Under the pieces are notes generated by a model. The model was given only the letters and a program-made list of their open reading frames with translations. It ran no database searches and was not told where the DNA came from. From Pyropia yezoensis (lineage: Eukaryota; Rhodophyta; Bangiophyceae; Bangiales; Bangiaceae): a DNA stretch of 64,000 nt. Location: the NCBI GenBank assembly GCA_009829735.1, contig CM020620.1:28180951-28244950 (forward strand), in the 5' to 3' direction. The translations under genes and the position numbers were made by a program. Below, piece by piece: positions 61,642-64,000 of the stretch (the first letter of the stretch is position 1; every line of letters starts with the position of its first letter).

Positions 61642-61891
61642 GAACAACGCACGAGAGAACTCCTCAGCATTGTACAGCAAGATTCCAATAGTGTATTTCT
61701 TCGAGCCCGTTCTGGAGCATTGCATAAATCTACGGCACTTATCGATTTCCTGTGCGCTTCGAACACGCACCGCCTGCCAAAATCACTGTGCTACGGACGG
61801 GAAATCGGCGACGCCACAGGTGTCACCCGCATCACCCGCTTCTCTCGCCTGGTACCGCTCTTTCGACGCTTCACCCTTTGAGAACGCCCAC

Positions 61892-62071
61892 ATGGACGTC
61901 TCAGCCGTCGTTGCCTTGATGGCCAACACGTCGCTGGCGGACGAGTTGATGGGGGTGGACGCGCCAGACCGCGTGCGCGCGGCGCAGCGGTGGATGGATG
62001 CTGAGAGCGACGTCGCTGCGATTGAAGAGGCAATGGATATGGTTCTGGACGGGGAGGAGGACGACCTGTGA
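61892..62071 (+). CDS. Possible small acidic protein or 3' exon (59 aa)
   Basis: ATG at 61892, TGA at 62069-62071. The product is mixed and acidic (MDVSAVVALMANTSLADELM, AAIEEAMDMVLDGEEDDL). The frame is open upstream to 61394 but with less coding-like sequence, so this could be the last exon of a longer gene. No family recognised. A T-rich stretch (TTTTATTGTTTTTGTTTTAC) follows the stop within 20 bp. Confidence 0.35.
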   Translation: MDVSAVVALMANTSLADELMGVDAPDRVRAAQRWMDAESDVAAIEEAMDMVLDGEEDDL

Positions 62072-62481
62072 GTGTGTTTCTACACACTTTTATTGTTTTT
62101 GTTTTACGCTTGCCCCCACATCATTCACTTGTCCCGATACAACCTCCGTGCGTCGTACCGCCTCCGTCTGCGTCACGTCACCTGCGTGCCCCTCCGTACC
62201 CTGCCGGTCTCCTTGTACTCCCCATCTGCGGCCATGAGTTTCGGTTGGGCACCATTCTCGCGAGCCCCCCCCGCATCCCCATCCCGCTCCGCCGCCCCCC
62301 CCCCGCATCTCTCCTCCTTCACGACGATCCTCCCAGTCGCAGACGACGTCCGCCTCCTCTGTACGCAAGTCCCCTTCACATTTTTCCTGGCCAAGTCAGA
62401 ACAGGCCTTTTCGTACTTTGTAGGATCGATGTTGCGATTCCTCTCGCGAACGGACACATTACTGCACTTGGTGGTACATCA

Positions 62482-62505
62482 AGTCGGAACAGTACTGTTC
62501 CGACT
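62482..62505. repeat. Perfect 24-bp palindrome
   Basis: The half-site AGTCGGAACAGT is followed directly by its exact reverse complement, without a spacer. Confidence 0.95.
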
Positions 62506-62700
62506 CCAAATGGTGCGGTACAGAAGTGGGCTACTTCCTCGGGAGACCCGTGGATATGATCGCGTACGCACTGTGCTTACTCAGTACTTGCTGAAAGTCT
62601 GTGCACTTTTTCACTGTGCGTACTGCAAGTGGGCGGATTGTGCCGAGTACTGAAAGCGCGTTTGCGAAAACACCCTGGCCTTTTCATCATCTGGGCCTCA

Positions 62701-64000
62701 CTGAGAGGCTACTTCAGGCGTCTGCTCTATCCGGTTCGATGGGTGCGCTGCATCTGTGACTAGATGCTCCTTGTGCGACGCTGGCGGCTCGCCGGCACCA
62801 CCGGTCAGGTCGCAGCCGCCGCCGCCGCCGCCGCCGCCGCCGACACGCCCACGTCCATTTTCACTCTCCCAGCCGCCATCGACAGCGGCCGCGGCGGCAG
62901 TGGCGCGACGGCGGCGGCGGCCGGCGCTGCTGGGCACGTGCGCGACGAGGACACCCCAGCCGCCACCCCCGCCGGGAGTGGTCCACGAGTGGGCGATGCC
63001 AGCCTTCCCTTAACGGACGCGGAGTCAGGCCGCCCACACGCACATATGCCACCACCATCACGGCCACCCCCGCCACCGCCGCCGGCGTGGGGCGGCGCCA
63101 GCGTGGCACCGCAGCCCGCGGCAACGGCCGCCGCAGTCCGCCGTGCGCTGCGCATGAGCACAGTGCGGCTAGGCTCCGGCCCATACATCGGCGCGCGGGG
63201 GGCCCAGCCAGCCGCCGCGCCGCCGCGGTCGCTGCCGTCGCTGCCGTCGCCGTCGACCAGTACGGATGGCGCGACCGCCATAGCCGCCGCGGTGAGGGTC
63301 GTCACCGTCAACGGGCGTAGCGCCACTGACGCTGCCGCCGCCGTTCCGGGCACCGGAGAGCCAGGTTCCTTCCCCGGTGGCAGTAACGGCAGCGGTGGCG
63401 GTGGCTTGGCCGGCGTGACAGACACGCCCATGCCCTCCATGGGCATCCACCCTCGCCCACCCCCCCCACCACCCCCTCCAAGCTCCAGGCTATCCCGCCG
63501 CGCAACCGACACACCGCGACCGACACGCAGTGGCCCAACGCGGACGCGCAGCAGCTGCCAGATACCGTCGGTGTGCCACAGCCCGCGCCTACCGCCGCCG
63601 CGGAGGGTGTCGGTGGCGGCCTGACGGCCGCCGGCGCTGCCACCTGCAACCGCCCGCCGCCCTCGCACCGCCGCCGCCGCCGCCGATGACGACGACGCTG
63701 CGCTGGCCGACCGCGGCCTCCACAAACGGGCGGCCGAGCGTGCCGCGACGGGTGGGGAGGAAGCGCGACGACGCCGCGGCCGCCGCGGCCCGCGCCGGCG
63801 ACCGCGGGGGCGCCGCCGCCGCTGATGATGGGGCCGCCGCCGCGGGGGCGCCGACGCCAACGAGCCCCGAACAGCCGGCGGGCGACGGTGCCGCCGCGGC
63901 CGCATACAGCGCCGCTTCCGCAGCGCCGGTGGCCGTGTCGGCAGGGAGGGCGGCGGAGGGGTGCCGAATGGGATTGGAGGTGGGGGCGGTCGTTGCCAGC
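62701..64000. other. GC-rich end of the window, gene content undecided
   Basis: Overlapping ORFs on both strands (plus 62764-63624, minus 62805-63905) both have Ala/Pro/Arg-rich composition. The plus frame contains a moderately natural stretch (AVRRALRMSTVRLGSGPYIG), the minus one MPMEGMGVSVTPAKPPP. I cannot choose between them or exclude that neither is real. Confidence 0.3.

Larger units (their letters stand above)
61381..62700. other. Mid-GC patch with palindromes and short ORFs, possible TE remnant
   Basis: GC falls to near 50% by eye. A minus-strand ORF at 61501-61770 (AEEFSRALFGSFISRVDINE) looks natural but has no recognised domain. A plus-strand ORF starting at 62234 (MSFGWAPFSRAPPASP) fades into non-coding sequence after ~45 codons. 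The patch resembles 29161-31700 in composition. Confidence 0.4.

Overview
This window is nuclear DNA from a very GC-rich eukaryotic alga, most likely a bangiophyte red alga of the Porphyra/Pyropia kind. That assignment is inference. It rests on extreme GC content, almost intronless genes, a nuclear gene for a cyanobacterial-type DUF1818 protein with a transit-like N-terminus, a TIM50 gene (so mitochondria), and chromodomain Ty3/gypsy retrotransposons.

Left part, 1 to about 28 kb: a nest of LTR retrotransposons. An older element of family 2 (called D) carries a chromodomain pol tail on the plus strand (to 13620) and, converging on it, a long antisense ORF on the minus strand. Two family 1 elements sit inside it. 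Element B (4244-13360, gag-pol on plus) lies in the D pol. Element C (15447-26192, gag-pol on minus, complete, with both LTRs and a CAACC target duplication) lies in the D antisense ORF. Bases 1-3743 (copy A) are a near-perfect duplicate of 8408-12149 and abut a gap of exactly 500 N, so A may be an assembly duplicate. Both families share an unusual plan: gag and pol on one strand, then a long accessory ORF on the opposite strand between pol and the 3' LTR. The whole nest is also packed with short perfect inverted repeats, inside coding sequence and between genes.

Middle, about 28 to 43 kb: a stretch of lower GC with no gene I can defend (28-31.7 kb), AT-rich islands with a repeated TTCATTAATG-type motif (31.8-32.9 kb), one very large ankyrin-repeat gene (33417-38861) with an array of exactly forty 99-bp steps, GC-rich low-complexity DNA, and a broken gene of unknown family on the minus strand (about 41.5-42.5 kb).

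Right part, 43 to 64 kb: single-copy genes in extremely G/C-homopolymeric DNA. In order: TIM50 (+, one intron, two homopolymer frameshifts), a secreted cysteine-rich protein (-), a second 500-N gap, a polyglutamine protein (+), a Gfo/Idh/MocA-type oxidoreductase (-), a plastid-type DUF1818 protein (+), and a probable membrane protein (-). TIM50 and the cysteine-rich gene converge, the polyQ and oxidoreductase genes converge, the oxidoreductase and DUF1818 genes diverge from a shared 0.86-kb region, and the DUF1818 and membrane-protein genes converge. From 57.5 kb to the end I see mostly low-complexity sequence, apart from a mid-GC patch at 61.4-62.7 kb with strong palindromes.

No bacterial-type operons, CRISPR arrays, rRNA genes or convincing tRNA genes are present.
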